Part shown: positions 42,193 through 51,307 of the stretch, in pieces | How positions within the stretch are numbered: position 1 is the first letter of the stretch | Layout: each line of letters starts with the position of its first letter | Assembly: GCA_018242725.1 (NCBI GenBank) | Contig: JAFEBI010000004.1 | Coordinates: forward strand, 310,001-374,000 | Direction of reading: 5' to 3' | DNA: 64,000 nt | From: Nitrospira sp. | GTDB taxonomy: Bacteria; Nitrospirota; Nitrospiria; Nitrospirales; Nitrospiraceae | Notes under the pieces: generated by a model | The model's input: the letters and a program-made list of their open reading frames with translations, nothing else | Database searches by the model: none | What the model was told of the DNA's origin: nothing | Program-made: the position numbers and the translations under genes

Positions 42193-44037
42193 CTAAATCG
42201 AATATTGAAAGACCGGCTTGGCACCGATGGCCTGAGCCAAGACACCGCGGCGTTTCAATTCATCCAAGATCCTCGCGGTGGCGGCGTCGAAGTCCGTGGG
42301 GCCTGTCAGGAGAACATCCGTATTGGGTGGAGGCTCCTCTGCGGTCTTGCTCATATGCACCGCAATGACCGGCGCAGGATGGACAAGAGTTCTAATAGCT
42401 TCTAAGGCTTCATGATAGGCCAGGCCGAACGGATTGGTTGTCGAGACGACAATGAGACCGGTGTCTATGAGAAGCCGTGCGACTTCGCCGTAACGCCGAG
42501 CCATCTCTGTCGTCTGTCCACGCTCTTCCTCGCTGAGATCCGCATCAAGTCCCCGGCGAAGATTTTCGCCGTCCAAGAGATACGCGTGGCGCCCATCAGC
42601 CACGAGGCGCCCTTCGAGTTTTCTAGCCAAGAATGATTTACCTGTGTGCCGTCCGCCGGTAATTAAGACGATTGCCGCCCGGTGGCCGTACTGTTGAGCA
42701 CGATCTTCCACCGTGACTTCACCCTTTACCCAGGCAAAGTCACGCCGACGGGCCTCTTCGCGGAGAAACTCCTGATCGTCATGGACCAATTCGGTCACGA
42801 TACCGCCGCCGGCGATGTCGTATTCATCGACGAGGACGAAACGCCCTGTCGCTTCGAAGGAGGATGAGAGATCGAAGGCGACCGGGGTCTTCGTACGCAA
42901 GGTCAGTTCAGCCACCTGATTCTTATTGACCATGTGACTACCCTGTTGCTGGGCGAGATCCATCGTATCGATAATGCGGTGGATCGAAGCCACCTCGCAG
43001 TCCACTTCTTTCGTGGCCACCCGCAACAGATACTTACGCCCTTTCTCCAAGGGCCGCTTCCCCAGCCAAAACAAGTTGGCGCGAAATGCCGTGGAAACAG
43101 ACGGAAGGCTCTCTTGATGCGAGGCGATTTCGCCACGTTCCACAAAGATCTGCTCATCCAACGTCACGCCGATCGATTGTCCTGCTTGGCCTTCGGTCGG
43201 TTGCGGCTCGATATTGAACGCTTCCACCGTCCGGACATTCGCGCGTTTGTTTGAAGGCGAGAAGACTACGTGATCGCCCACTTTGATGCGACCAGCGGTG
43301 ATGCGACCGGTGATGATCCTGCGCGCATCGAACTTATAGACATCTTGCACCGGCAAACGGAGAGGCTGCTCCGAACGAGCGGCTTCCTTCTTGAACGCAC
43401 CGAGTGTATCCAGGACGGTAGGGCCGCTGTACCATGACATCTGCTTGCTGCGATTGACGATATTGTCGCCGAGCTTGGCGCTCACCGGGATGAACTCCGC
43501 CGGCACGGCTTTGAACTGCCCCAAAAATTCCCGATACTCTTTTTCAATCCCCTCGAAGACGTCCTGCCGATAGCCCACCAGGTCCATCTTGTTGACCACG
43601 ACCGCAAACTGGCGGACACCCAGCAGCGACAACAGATAGCCGTGTTTCTTTGATTGCTCTTTGACTCCTTCCAGCGCATCGATCAGCAACAAGGCCGCCT
43701 CAGCTCGGGCTGCTCCGGAAATCATGTTCTTCAAAAACTCTTTGTGCCCTGGAGCATCGATGATGATGTACTGCCGCCCCTTCCACATGAAAAACGTTCG
43801 GGCCGTGTCGATCGTAATCCCCTGCTCTTGTTCCTCCAGAAAGGCGTCGAAGAGGAAGGCGTACTCAAACTCCTTGCCCTGCTGCTTGCAGATGGCCTGC
43901 ACCTTTTCCAATTTGCCATCCGGCAATGAATTGGTATCGGCATACAGCCGGCCCAACAATGTCGACTTCCCATGATCCACATGCCCGACGATGACGATAT
44001 TGAGATTTTCCGATGGCTTCGTTGATTGCGTCGTCAT
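42193..44037 (-). CDS. cysN: sulfate adenylyltransferase large subunit fused to an APS-kinase-like domain (CysNC)
   Basis: 614 residues from ATG 44037 (AAGGAG 11 bases before). An upstream ATG at 44067 lies inside a palindromic repeat and is less likely. The GTPase domain has [29 protein letters not shown] and [10 protein letters not shown], then two beta-barrels. With CysD it makes APS from sulfate and ATP, driven by GTP. The last 170 residues resemble APS kinase: a P-loop ([10 protein letters not shown]), [10 protein letters not shown], and [15 protein letters not shown]. However, the usual SPF-R substrate segment reads [10 protein letters not shown], so kinase activity is uncertain. cysD lies upstream. 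Confidence 0.9.
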   Translation of the reverse strand: MTTQSTKPSENLNIVIVGHVDHGKSTLLGRLYADTNSLPDGKLEKVQAICKQQGKEFEYAFLFDAFLEEQEQGITIDTARTFFMWKGRQYIIIDAPGHKEFLKNMISGAARAEAALLLIDALEGVKEQSKKHGYLLSLLGVRQFAVVVNKMDLVGYRQDVFEGIEKEYREFLGQFKAVPAEFIPVSAKLGDNIVNRSKQMSWYSGPTVLDTLGAFKKEAARSEQPLRLPVQDVYKFDARRIITGRITAGRIKVGDHVVFSPSNKRANVRTVEAFNIEPQPTEGQAGQSIGVTLDEQIFVERGEIASHQESLPSVSTAFRANLFWLGKRPLEKGRKYLLRVATKEVDCEVASIHRIIDTMDLAQQQGSHMVNKNQVAELTLRTKTPVAFDLSSSFEATGRFVLVDEYDIAGGGIVTELVHDDQEFLREEARRRDFAWVKGEVTVEDRAQQYGHRAAIVLITGGRHTGKSFLARKLEGRLVADGRHAYLLDGENLRRGLDADLSEEERGQTTEMARRYGEVARLLIDTGLIVVSTTNPFGLAYHEALEAIRTLVHPAPVIAVHMSKTAEEPPPNTDVLLTGPTDFDAATARILDELKRRGVLAQAIGAKPVFQYSI

Positions 44038-44058
44038 GATTTCTGAAACTCCTTCACC

Positions 44059-44179
44059 GATGCTCAAAATGATCGTTCAGCAAGGCCGCAGGGAGCGAGG
44101 TTCCGGAGGCGTACGAGTCGGTACGTCGACGGAACCGAGCGACCGAGAACGAAGCTGACGATCATTTTCAGCATCGGGG
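44059..44179. repeat. palindromic element, copy 2, between cysD and cysN
   Basis: The ends pair over about 24 bases (CCGATGCTCAAAATGATCG at 44059 against CGATCATTTTCAGCATCGG ending 44179), with a further inner stem GGTTCCG/CGGAACC. It shares CAGCAAGGCCGCAGGGAG and GAGAACGAAGCTG with copy 1 at 39138-39260, while the outer arms differ. It fills the cysD-cysN gap almost completely. Read as RNA it would form a long hairpin between two cistrons. Confidence 0.8.
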
Positions 44180-44180
44180 C

Positions 44181-44978
44181 TCACATGTACCCGTCTTTTC
44201 GTAAGAGTTCCATTCCGCGGCCTTCGTCCTGCGCTCGTCCCGAGCGTTCAGCTACGGTCGTATGCCGCAGTTCTTCGATGATGTCGTCCACGGTCTTTGC
44301 AGTGGATTTGATCGGCGTCGTACAGGGCGCGCAACCGAGGCTGCGATAGCGCGTCCCATCACCTTTGTCGAGATATAGATCGATGAAGGGAATATTTTCG
44401 AACTTGATATATTCCCAGATGTTGATTTCCGTCCAATCCAGCAACGGGTGAATGCGAATGTGCGTGCCAGGCGGAAAGGTTGTCTTGTATTGGTCCCAGA
44501 GCTCCGGTGGCTGATCCCGAAAATCCCAGTCTCCATGCTTATCTCGTGGCGAGAAATAGCGCTCCTTAGCCCTCGTTCCTTCCTCATCGGCACGGACCCC
44601 AAGGATGACCCCGGTATAGCCCTTATGTTCCAGCAGTTGTTTGAGGCCGTTCGTCTTCAGCGCCGTGCAACAGACCACGCGACCCATCGTGTGGTTCATT
44701 CCTGCCGCCAACGCTTCTTTATTTTGGCCGACAACCAAATCCAATCGCCACTCGCGCGCGAGACGGTCGCGATATTCGATCATCGCCGGAATCTTGTAGC
44801 TGGTATCGACATGGAGCAGTGGAAACGGCACATGCCCGAAGAAGGCCTTTCGCGCGAGCCACAGGAGCACCGTGGAATCCTTGCCCATCGACCAGAGCAT
44901 GGCGAGATTGTTGAAATGCTTGTAGGCTTCTCGCAGAATGTAGACGCTTTGATCTTCCAGCTGACGCAGGTGTTTCAT
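44181..44978 (-). CDS. cysD: sulfate adenylyltransferase small subunit
   Basis: 265 residues, ATP-pyrophosphatase family. Seen: [19 protein letters not shown] (PP-loop), [17 protein letters not shown], and [39 protein letters not shown] and [10 protein letters not shown] follow. The ending is RSGRAQDEG and a short tail. It forms the ATP sulfurylase with CysN. It sits between the TrpD-like gene and cysN, with a palindromic repeat just behind it. Confidence 0.95.
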   Translation of the reverse strand: MKHLRQLEDQSVYILREAYKHFNNLAMLWSMGKDSTVLLWLARKAFFGHVPFPLLHVDTSYKIPAMIEYRDRLAREWRLDLVVGQNKEALAAGMNHTMGRVVCCTALKTNGLKQLLEHKGYTGVILGVRADEEGTRAKERYFSPRDKHGDWDFRDQPPELWDQYKTTFPPGTHIRIHPLLDWTEINIWEYIKFENIPFIDLYLDKGDGTRYRSLGCAPCTTPIKSTAKTVDDIIEELRHTTVAERSGRAQDEGRGMELLRKDGYM

Positions 44979-45004
44979 GACCTCTGTTCTTTCCTGTTCT
45001 TGTT

Positions 45005-46045
45005 CTACGCTACCACCGACTGTTTCACGAGATCCTCCAGCTTGCGGGCCGCAGCGCCTCCCTCAATCGCGGCACGCGCCACCGGGAAACAGGCAGCAAA
45101 CGATGAGCCTTTTCCAGCCGCATACAGTAACATCGCCGCATTCATCAGCACCCAGTCCTTTTGACCGCCTTGCACACGATTCTGCAGTATCCCACGGAGG
45201 AGATCTGCTTCCTTCTCACGCTGGTCCGGCTGAAATCCTGCCATCTCGCGGGAGGGAGCAAAGGCCAGGCCGAAATCCTTTGGCGCCACTCCGACCGGAG
45301 TAATCCGGTCCTCTCGCAGTTCCAATACTCTCGTTGCCATCGAGGCCGACAACTCCGGGTCGCCCTCGACTCCCCGCACAACCAGAGCATGGGGACAGCC
45401 AAGGATACGTAAGGCTTCGGCTGTCTTTTCAAAATGAGGGGGATGCGACAACCCCACCACTTGCACCTTCGCCCGAGCCGGATTGAGTAGTCTTGCAATA
45501 GGATGGAACACATTCCTGACGCCAAGCGTCTGGCGCATTTCGAGAAAACGATAGATCGGTGGGTGGTAGAGTCCGATGTCCAAATACGCGAAGCGGTTTC
45601 GGTTCACCTCTTCGGCAACCTGTTTGGGTTCGGCATCCACACGAATCCCTAGCGCTTTTAACACTCCGGCCGCGCCAGGCCGCCCAGGGATTCCATCGTA
45701 GCCATGCATCAAGACTGTTGCCCCGGCTGCGGTCGCCACGATTGAGGCCGCGACAATCGCGTGAAAGGTGTCTTGTTTCCCGGCGTAGGTCGGCACATCC
45801 ACGACGGCCGACTCCCGTGAGACCGCAAGCGGTGGCACATATTGCCGAGCGGCGGCGGTCAACCCCGCCAACTCCGTGACGGACTCCATTTTGAATCGCA
45901 TGGCGATGAGGAATGCCCCGACTTGAGCCGGGGTTGCTTCACCCTCGACTAAGGCCTTCATCGCTTGCTTACACTCGTCCCACGTCAGGTCTTTTGACGC
46001 TTTGGGGCCTTTGGCAATTTTTGCGAGGATTTCGTGAAATGGCAT
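45005..46045 (-). CDS. TrpD-like glycosyl/phosphoribosyl transferase family 3 protein
   Basis: 346 residues from ATG 46045, one base after the cysH stop; ATG 46081 would overlap cysH. It has the anthranilate phosphoribosyltransferase fold pattern: helical N-terminus ([24 protein letters not shown]), [30 protein letters not shown], and [34 protein letters not shown]. The classic TrpD loop GTGGD is replaced by VPTYAGK. This matches the TrpD2/YbiB branch, members of which bind nucleic acid rather than make Trp (family knowledge). Its place inside a sulfate operon is unusual and unexplained. Confidence 0.8.
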   Translation of the reverse strand: MPFHEILAKIAKGPKASKDLTWDECKQAMKALVEGEATPAQVGAFLIAMRFKMESVTELAGLTAAARQYVPPLAVSRESAVVDVPTYAGKQDTFHAIVAASIVATAAGATVLMHGYDGIPGRPGAAGVLKALGIRVDAEPKQVAEEVNRNRFAYLDIGLYHPPIYRFLEMRQTLGVRNVFHPIARLLNPARAKVQVVGLSHPPHFEKTAEALRILGCPHALVVRGVEGDPELSASMATRVLELREDRITPVGVAPKDFGLAFAPSREMAGFQPDQREKEADLLRGILQNRVQGGQKDWVLMNAAMLLYAAGKGSSFAACFPVARAAIEGGAAARKLEDLVKQSVVA

Positions 46046-46046
46046 G

Positions 46047-46766
46047 TTACGACTTGTGAAGCCCGCACTCGGTTTTGGCATTACCCTGCCAACGGCCTGA
46101 TCGAGGATCTTCCCCCGGCATCACTGGTTTCGTGCAATGGGTGCAGCCAATGCTGGGGTAATTCTGATCATGCAGTGCATTGTAGGGAACCTCGTAGATC
46201 TTGATGTAGGTCCAGACATCGGTCCAGCTCCATCGCGCCAGTGGGTTGACCTTGACCAACTTGAATTTGTCGTCCCATTCGATCAAGCCGGCGTTGGCTC
46301 TCGACGGGGCTTGATCGCGTCTAATTCCGGTGATCCATGCGTCGTACCCCTGCAGCACACGAGTCAATGGCTCGACCTTTCTCAACTGACAGCACTGATC
46401 AGCTCCAGCCTTGGTCGCCCAGAGCGCTTCTCCATACTGCCGGGCCTGCTGCTCAGGCGTCAGTAACGATTTTCCCAGAATCACCTGTGCCGGCTTTAGC
46501 TGATACCTTTCGATGATCCGATCCCGCGTGGCATAGGTTTCAGCAAATAAAAAATCGGTATCGAGGTAGAACAACGGCACCGAGAGATTGATGCGATGTA
46601 CCATGTCGACGAGAACCACGTCCTCAGCCCCGAAGCTGCACGCGAGGACAATTTTCCCGTATCGCTCGATGGCCGCTGTCAGGACATCCTGCGGTTGCTT
46701 CGTTTCAAACGAGGCGCCCCAAGCCTGAAGTTCTACGAGCTGTTCGGACCGGCCACTCACTGTCAC
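46047..46766 (-). CDS. cysH: assimilatory adenylylsulfate (APS) reductase
   Basis: 239 residues from GTG 46766, which has GGAGGTAGG upstream; a longer TTG start is less likely. The PP-loop fold has VLACSFGAEDVVLVD and FYLDTDFLFAETY. The 4Fe-4S cysteines typical of APS-specific enzymes are present: the CC pair in DQCCQLRKVEPL and CTHC further on. The catalytic C-terminus is ECGLHKS. It reduces APS to sulfite with thioredoxin. PAPS-specific enzymes lack the CC...CxxC cysteines, so APS is the likely substrate. It lies 16 bases behind the sulfite reductase gene. Confidence 0.93.
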   Translation of the reverse strand: MTVSGRSEQLVELQAWGASFETKQPQDVLTAAIERYGKIVLACSFGAEDVVLVDMVHRINLSVPLFYLDTDFLFAETYATRDRIIERYQLKPAQVILGKSLLTPEQQARQYGEALWATKAGADQCCQLRKVEPLTRVLQGYDAWITGIRRDQAPSRANAGLIEWDDKFKLVKVNPLARWSWTDVWTYIKIYEVPYNALHDQNYPSIGCTHCTKPVMPGEDPRSGRWQGNAKTECGLHKS

Positions 46767-46782
46767 GGTAGACCTACCTCCG

Positions 46783-49287
46783 TTACCCTTCGACCTTTTC
46801 AACCAGAATCCGATAGTGCGACGCTTCCGCCTCCAAGGCCTCTTGGATCAATACCTTATGCCCGTCATTCTTGAGGCTCATCGGCACGTTCTTGATCGGC
46901 TCTCCCGCATCTAACCAGACTTCCAGTTTTTCACCCGCATCCATCATTTCGAGCTTTAACTTGGTCTTCACATAGTTCATCGGGCAGGCGACACCGCGCA
47001 GATCGTAGACCGGCGCGCCGGTCGGAGCCGGAGTTGCCAGCTTCACTTCGGTGGCGATTGGAGCTGCCACCGCGGCAACTTCTTTTACAGGGGCCACCGT
47101 CTCTTGGACCGGAGCAAGCTTCAAATCTTTCCCCATCTGTTCCGTTGCGGCACGGCAAGCCTCGACGAAGCCTTTGGCAAATGCCATCTTCTCACGAGCC
47201 GAATCACCGGTCGTATCCTTCGGACCGAGATCACCGACCTTCTTATTGAGTTCGCGATACTGCGCAGGGATGACCCCTTTCTGCGCAATCCGACCGTCAA
47301 ATTCAATGAAGGTTTCTGAGTCAGTCGACGGCTCAAGCCCTTCGGTCACCAACATCGCCTTGGCGGCAGCCAACACGGCGCGATACGATTTATTGACCGA
47401 CACAGAATACTGATGCTTCTCGACCAGTAACTTGGCTTGATACAGCTCTTGATCCGCCTCGAGAATGCCGTTTTCAATCATTTCCAGCGCGCCGCCGGCA
47501 CATTCACCTGGACCGAGATCCTCCAGAATAAACTCATCTTCCCCTTCCCAGTCGTAATAGAAGGTGGCATCCTCTTCGTAAGACGGGACGATCGTGTAGG
47601 GAATCAATTCGTCCTTCAGCTTGGTCTTTCCCGCACGGGCAATGAACTTCGGCAGGCCCTCATTCGCCTGACGATCACGCCGATACACGTCGATCAAATG
47701 GGAGAGTGCCGCCGGAACGGCTTTCGCCGGCAACTTCACGATCATCTGACCGATCTTGGCCGCGCCATTGACCGACCCGCCGAGGTGCAATTCATAGTGC
47801 GGCGCCACATGTTCGCCGATTCGCTTACCAACCCCATGCAACCCGATCGTGGAGATATGGTGCTGAGCGCAGGAATTGTGGCACCCACTGATTTTGATAT
47901 CCACGCCCGCCAAATCTTCCGGTACCCGCCCGGCAGGAAATACCTCGGCCAAGGCTCTGGCCAACCCTTTGGATGACGTGATGCCCAGCCCACAGGTATC
48001 GGTTCCTGGACAGGCGATGATGTCTTCGACGAGTTCAGCGCCGGGATCAGCCAATCCGTGAGACGCCAAGTCCTCATAGAGAGACGAGATCCTATCAGCG
48101 GGGATCCACCGGATCACCAGGTTCTGGTTGATCGTGGTGCGAAGATTCCCGTTGGAGTACCGTTCGGCCAGATCCGCGACAAAGAAGAGTTGTTGCGAAG
48201 TGATATCGCCCATAAAGAGCTTGATCGCTGCCGTCACATAGCCATCCTGTTTTTGCCGGACCACATTGGTCCGCTTCCACATCTCAAATGGGGTTTCTTG
48301 GCCGACCGGATGCGTTCCATTTCCGTTTCCATTTCCATTGGCAGCACCGTTGCGGGTCGGCATGATGAGGGCTGGAGGTGTATCTTCATAGGGCAGCAAC
48401 GCGATAGCGCCATTGTTCGGAAGCGCATGCCCCATTGAAACGTAGGCGGCCTCCCATCGTCGCTTGAATTCATCAAAACCCAGTTTGTCGATCACAAACT
48501 TCATGCGAGCCTTATTCCGGTTTTTCCGATTGCCAAGCGTATCGAACACCTTGATGACGGCCTCGATACTGGGAATCAGCTCCTCCATCGGAGTGAACTC
48601 TCTGAGCAGCTGGGCAATCCGAGGCATGGAACCCAACCCGCCACCCGCAACCATGCGAAATCCGATGACCCCGTCCGCGCGCTTCACCGCCAACAAGCCG
48701 ATGTCGTGAATCGGCGTGAGGGCACAATCGTGCGCGCAACCGGAAAACGCGATCTTAAACTTGCGCGGTAGACTTTGATTCAAGGGATTCCGCAGTAGGT
48801 GGTAGGCGACCGTCTTTGCGTATGGAGTCACATCAAACACTTCGCCTTGGCACACGCCGGCCAGATGGCAGGCCGTCACATTTCGTACGGTATTCGCGCA
48901 AGCCTCACGAGTGGTCAGGCCGACTTCAGCAAGACCTCGCATGATGGTCGGCACATCTTTCAACTCGACAAAGTGCAGCTGAATGTCTTGCCTGGTTGTG
49001 ACATGACCGACGCCCGTCGCATAGCGGTCGGCTAATTCCGCCACGCGGCGGAGTTGGTTCGCCGTAATGCCGCCGAACGGAATCTTGACCCGCACCATCT
49101 GGACTCCGGGCTGGCGCTGACCATAAATGCCATACTGTAATCGGAACGGCTTGAAGAGGTCCGTCGAGACGTCTCCCGCCAACGTCCGCATGGCTTCGAC
49201 TTCAAAGGTTTCAATTTCCTCAAGAATGGCGGACGGAATCGGTTGTGTTTCAATATGGGGGATAGCAAGAGATACCGTGTCGTTCAT
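46783..49287 (-). CDS. siroheme sulfite (nitrite/sulfite) reductase fused to a helical domain and TusA
   Basis: 834 residues, start supported by AAGGAG. Two reductase repeats cover about 45-300 and 330-560. The first has C140, C146, C184 and C188; the second C426, C432, C469 and C473. Both have the CX5C...CX3C pattern that ties 4Fe-4S to siroheme, whereas usual single-chain enzymes keep it only in the C-terminal half. A Gly/Asn-rich linker (about 313-326) joins them. A helical, HEPN-like segment follows at about 605-720. A TusA-like domain ends the chain (YDLRGVACPMNYVKTK, Cys768), a sulfur-carrier type. Operon context favours sulfite over nitrite. Confidence 0.88.
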   Translation of the reverse strand: MNDTVSLAIPHIETQPIPSAILEEIETFEVEAMRTLAGDVSTDLFKPFRLQYGIYGQRQPGVQMVRVKIPFGGITANQLRRVAELADRYATGVGHVTTRQDIQLHFVELKDVPTIMRGLAEVGLTTREACANTVRNVTACHLAGVCQGEVFDVTPYAKTVAYHLLRNPLNQSLPRKFKIAFSGCAHDCALTPIHDIGLLAVKRADGVIGFRMVAGGGLGSMPRIAQLLREFTPMEELIPSIEAVIKVFDTLGNRKNRNKARMKFVIDKLGFDEFKRRWEAAYVSMGHALPNNGAIALLPYEDTPPALIMPTRNGAANGNGNGNGTHPVGQETPFEMWKRTNVVRQKQDGYVTAAIKLFMGDITSQQLFFVADLAERYSNGNLRTTINQNLVIRWIPADRISSLYEDLASHGLADPGAELVEDIIACPGTDTCGLGITSSKGLARALAEVFPAGRVPEDLAGVDIKISGCHNSCAQHHISTIGLHGVGKRIGEHVAPHYELHLGGSVNGAAKIGQMIVKLPAKAVPAALSHLIDVYRRDRQANEGLPKFIARAGKTKLKDELIPYTIVPSYEEDATFYYDWEGEDEFILEDLGPGECAGGALEMIENGILEADQELYQAKLLVEKHQYSVSVNKSYRAVLAAAKAMLVTEGLEPSTDSETFIEFDGRIAQKGVIPAQYRELNKKVGDLGPKDTTGDSAREKMAFAKGFVEACRAATEQMGKDLKLAPVQETVAPVKEVAAVAAPIATEVKLATPAPTGAPVYDLRGVACPMNYVKTKLKLEMMDAGEKLEVWLDAGEPIKNVPMSLKNDGHKVLIQEALEAEASHYRILVEKVEG

Positions 49288-49328
49288 GGGTCACTCCTTA
49301 GTCGCCTGGGAGAAGAAGCCTTTTCGAA

Positions 49329-49778
49329 TCAGATGTGGTACATGGGGCTGCGTTGTGCGTCCACGAGCCGCTGGCGTGCCGCCAACTGTTCAACCGTGAT
49401 GCCCTCGAGGACTTTCCGCTCAGCCTGTTGAAGCTGATCGCAGACATCGTCCAGAAGGAGGTCGGATTTTCCAAGGTGGCGCTGTCGAGGCAGCGGATTG
49501 ACGCCCGACCGATGAAAAACCGGTCCTTCAAGGGACTCGAATATCTCGGCAAGCGACAGATTCTCTGGCTTCTGCGACAGCAGGTACCCACCCTGCGCTC
49601 CGCGGTGGCTTTCGACCAAGCCGGCATTCTTCATGGCATGAAGGACCTGTTCAAGGAAACGAAGCGGAATGCCCTGTCGTCTTGAAACAGCCTTCGCTTG
49701 AATCGGAGCTTCTTTCGCATGGATGGCCAGGTCAATGGCTGCCAGAATTCCATAGCTGACACGCTTGGACATTTTCAT
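49329..49778 (-). CDS. Rrf2-family transcriptional regulator (CymR-like)
   Basis: 149 residues. The winged helix-turn-helix is typical: YGILAAIDLAIH, IPLRFLEQVLHAMKNAGLVESHRGAQGGYLL and LSLAEIFESLEGP. Only one cysteine is present, so an Fe-S cluster of the IscR type is unlikely and a CymR-like sensor of cysteine status is more plausible. It is the first gene of the sulfate assimilation operon and lies directly behind a promoter and an inverted repeat, so it probably represses its own operon. Confidence 0.85.
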   Translation of the reverse strand: MKMSKRVSYGILAAIDLAIHAKEAPIQAKAVSRRQGIPLRFLEQVLHAMKNAGLVESHRGAQGGYLLSQKPENLSLAEIFESLEGPVFHRSGVNPLPRQRHLGKSDLLLDDVCDQLQQAERKVLEGITVEQLAARQRLVDAQRSPMYHI

Positions 49779-49785
49779 TCTTTAC

Positions 49786-49801
49786 AATTCCTGTAGGAAT
49801 T
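49786..49801 (-). promoter_or_regulatory. candidate Rrf2/CymR operator
   Basis: AATTCC and GGAATT (49786-49791 and 49796-49801) are perfect inverted half-sites around a four-base centre. The site begins about ten bases downstream of the -10 hexamer, covering the expected transcription start region. A bound repressor there would block the operon. Confidence 0.45.
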
Positions 49802-49811
49802 AGAGACCGAT

Positions 49812-49841
49812 ACTTTACCTGCCTGATCAGAGAGCTGTCAA
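49812..49841 (-). promoter_or_regulatory. sigma-70 promoter of the sulfate assimilation operon
   Basis: On the minus strand TTGACA (49836-49841, perfect consensus) and TAAAGT (49812-49817, four of six) are 18 bases apart. The Rrf2 start codon follows 34 bases after the -10. It is the best-looking promoter in the window. Confidence 0.6.
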
Positions 49842-50082
49842 GGTTGATCCTTTGCAACAACCTCGCGACCGACCAGCCATCTAAGTATTTGCACCTTTCG
49901 ACCTTGCGCGATAACCGTCTCACACGGCCACGCCTCTGACGATCTCCAACCCCTTGCAATTTTATCGTTTTCCGCACATTGCGGCCTTATCGACGCTGTC
50001 CGGCAGAAGGCCCTGGCCGAAAATCAGATTGACATCAATTCTGCCCCGGGCAATAATCCGCGCTCTTCTACAGGGTGCCTTC

Positions 50083-50673
50083 ATGCCAGCATCACCACCG
50101 ACATATAATATTGTATTGCTTACGACGGATCCGGCCATCCATGCGCAGGTCCAACAGATCTTTATGGACTCTTCCATCTGCCTGTTCCCTGATGCCGCCG
50201 CCTTTCAAAGAGCACCATCGAACCATCAGCAAGTGGATGTCCTCATCGAGGAATTATCCGATACCCAAGGACCTGTCGCTCTACGGCCCGAACATCTTGA
50301 TCTCACTCAGACCCTTTTTATTCAAGGCTCACGCGCGGTCTTACAACAAACCTTGACGATGATCCAAACCATGGTCGCACCAGTCGGCCCCCAGTTGAAC
50401 AACGCCCGGGAAGGGTCTCTGGAAAATTATTTGGAAGTGAAAATGGGTGAATTCGTCAAGGGGATGCGCAACGGGGCCGCAAGGAACCTTCACCCCATCC
50501 TCATCTCCGCCGTGGAGCGTCCGCTCATCACATCGGCGCTACAAGAAACGCGAGGCAACCAGATTCAGGCGGCCGAGTTGCTCGGACTGAACCGGAATAC
50601 GTTGCGAAAAAAGATCGTGAATCTGCATATTCCGCTGAAACAGACCAAGTTGAAGGCGAATCGTAGTGCGTGA
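50083..50673 (+). CDS. Fis-type helix-turn-helix protein with a receiver-like N-terminus
   Basis: 196 residues from ATG 50083 (AGGGTG upstream). The C-terminus is a Fis-family helix-turn-helix: ALQETRGNQIQAAELLGLNRNTLRKKI, then a basic tail. The N-terminal 100 residues have alternating strands and helices (YNIVLLTTDPAIHAQVQQIF, QVDVLIEEL) like a degenerate receiver domain, but no phospho-Asp pattern. Family-wide such proteins are nucleoid or regulatory. It lies 67 bases before the HU gene. Confidence 0.78.
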   Translation: MPASPPTYNIVLLTTDPAIHAQVQQIFMDSSICLFPDAAAFQRAPSNHQQVDVLIEELSDTQGPVALRPEHLDLTQTLFIQGSRAVLQQTLTMIQTMVAPVGPQLNNAREGSLENYLEVKMGEFVKGMRNGAARNLHPILISAVERPLITSALQETRGNQIQAAELLGLNRNTLRKKIVNLHIPLKQTKLKANRSA

Positions 50674-50740
50674 GTGTGCCAATGCGGTGTCACCGGAGTC
50701 ATTTTCTCCATTTCTTCACTACCCATTAAGGAGGGACATG

Positions 50741-51013
50741 ATGACAAAGGAAGAGCTGATCGCGAAGATGGCCGCTTCGGCTGGAATTACCAAAGTCGCG
50801 GCGGGAACTGCCCTTGAAGCATTCACCGGCGCAGTGACCTCCTCACTGAAGAAGGGGCAACGTGTCTCTCTTGTCAATTTTGGCACTTTCACGATTTCCA
50901 AGCGGAAAGCGCGCATGGGAAGGAACCCCAGAACAGGCGAGTCACTCCGGATTCCGGCGGCGAAAGTGCCAAAGTTTTCAGCCGGAAAAGAGCTTCGCAT
51001 CGCAGTAAAGTAG
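50741..51013 (+). CDS. hup: HU family DNA-binding protein
   Basis: 90 residues. Two adjacent ATGs (50738, 50741) follow AAGGAGG; the second has better spacing. It has the HU pattern TKEELIAKMAASAGITK, VNFGTFTISKRKARMGRNPRTGE, and a C-terminal VPKFSAGKELRIAVK. It bends and compacts DNA as a dimer. It is distinct from the HU/IHF protein at 18512-18790 and is followed by its own terminator. Confidence 0.93.
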   Translation: MTKEELIAKMAASAGITKVAAGTALEAFTGAVTSSLKKGQRVSLVNFGTFTISKRKARMGRNPRTGESLRIPAAKVPKFSAGKELRIAVK

Positions 51014-51040
51014 ATTTTTCCGGGGGTGCCGACGATAGGA

Positions 51041-51099
51041 GAAAGAGAAGGTGGTGGCTCCTTCAGTTCCCTGAAGGGCGACTGTCTTCTCTTTCGTTT
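51041..51099 (+). terminator. terminator behind the HU gene
   Basis: GAAAGAGAAG (51041-51050) pairs with CTTCTCTTTC (51086-51095). A smaller hairpin (CCTTCAG/CTGAAGG) sits inside, and GTTTT follows. It separates the HU transcript from tRNA-Val. Confidence 0.6.
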
Positions 51100-51101
51100 T
51101 C

Positions 51102-51126
51102 TTGACAGTGTCCTCGGGGCTATATT
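51102..51126 (+). promoter_or_regulatory. possible tRNA-Val promoter
   Basis: A perfect TTGACA at 51102-51107 is followed by TATATTAG from 51121. Spacing to TATTAG at 51123-51128 would be 15, and to TATATT only 13, both shorter than ideal. The tRNA starts 22 bases after TATATT, which fits. Confidence is limited by the spacing. Confidence 0.45.
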
Positions 51127-51147
51127 AGCATGCCTCCTCTTCTTGAT

Positions 51148-51222
51148 AGGCGCGTAGCTCAGGGGGAGAGCGCTACCTTGACACGGTAGAGGTCGACGGT
51201 TCAAGACCGTCCGCGCCTACCA
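51148..51222 (+). tRNA. tRNA-Val, anticodon GAC
   Basis: The acceptor AGGCGCG pairs perfectly with CGCGCCT. The D-stem is GCTC/GAGC, and the anticodon stem CTACC/GGTAG with loop TTGACAC gives anticodon GAC (codons GTC, GTT). The T-stem GACGG/CCGTC has loop TTCAAGA. The discriminator is A and CCA is encoded at 51220-51222. It precedes thrS. Confidence 0.95.
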
Positions 51223-51307
51223 TAGTTGAAATGAACGGATGCGTTTGTTTTTGCCGACGCACTGCGTCTGTGTTTTTCCTCGTGCTCCCGGTTGTGTATT
51301 AGACTCG

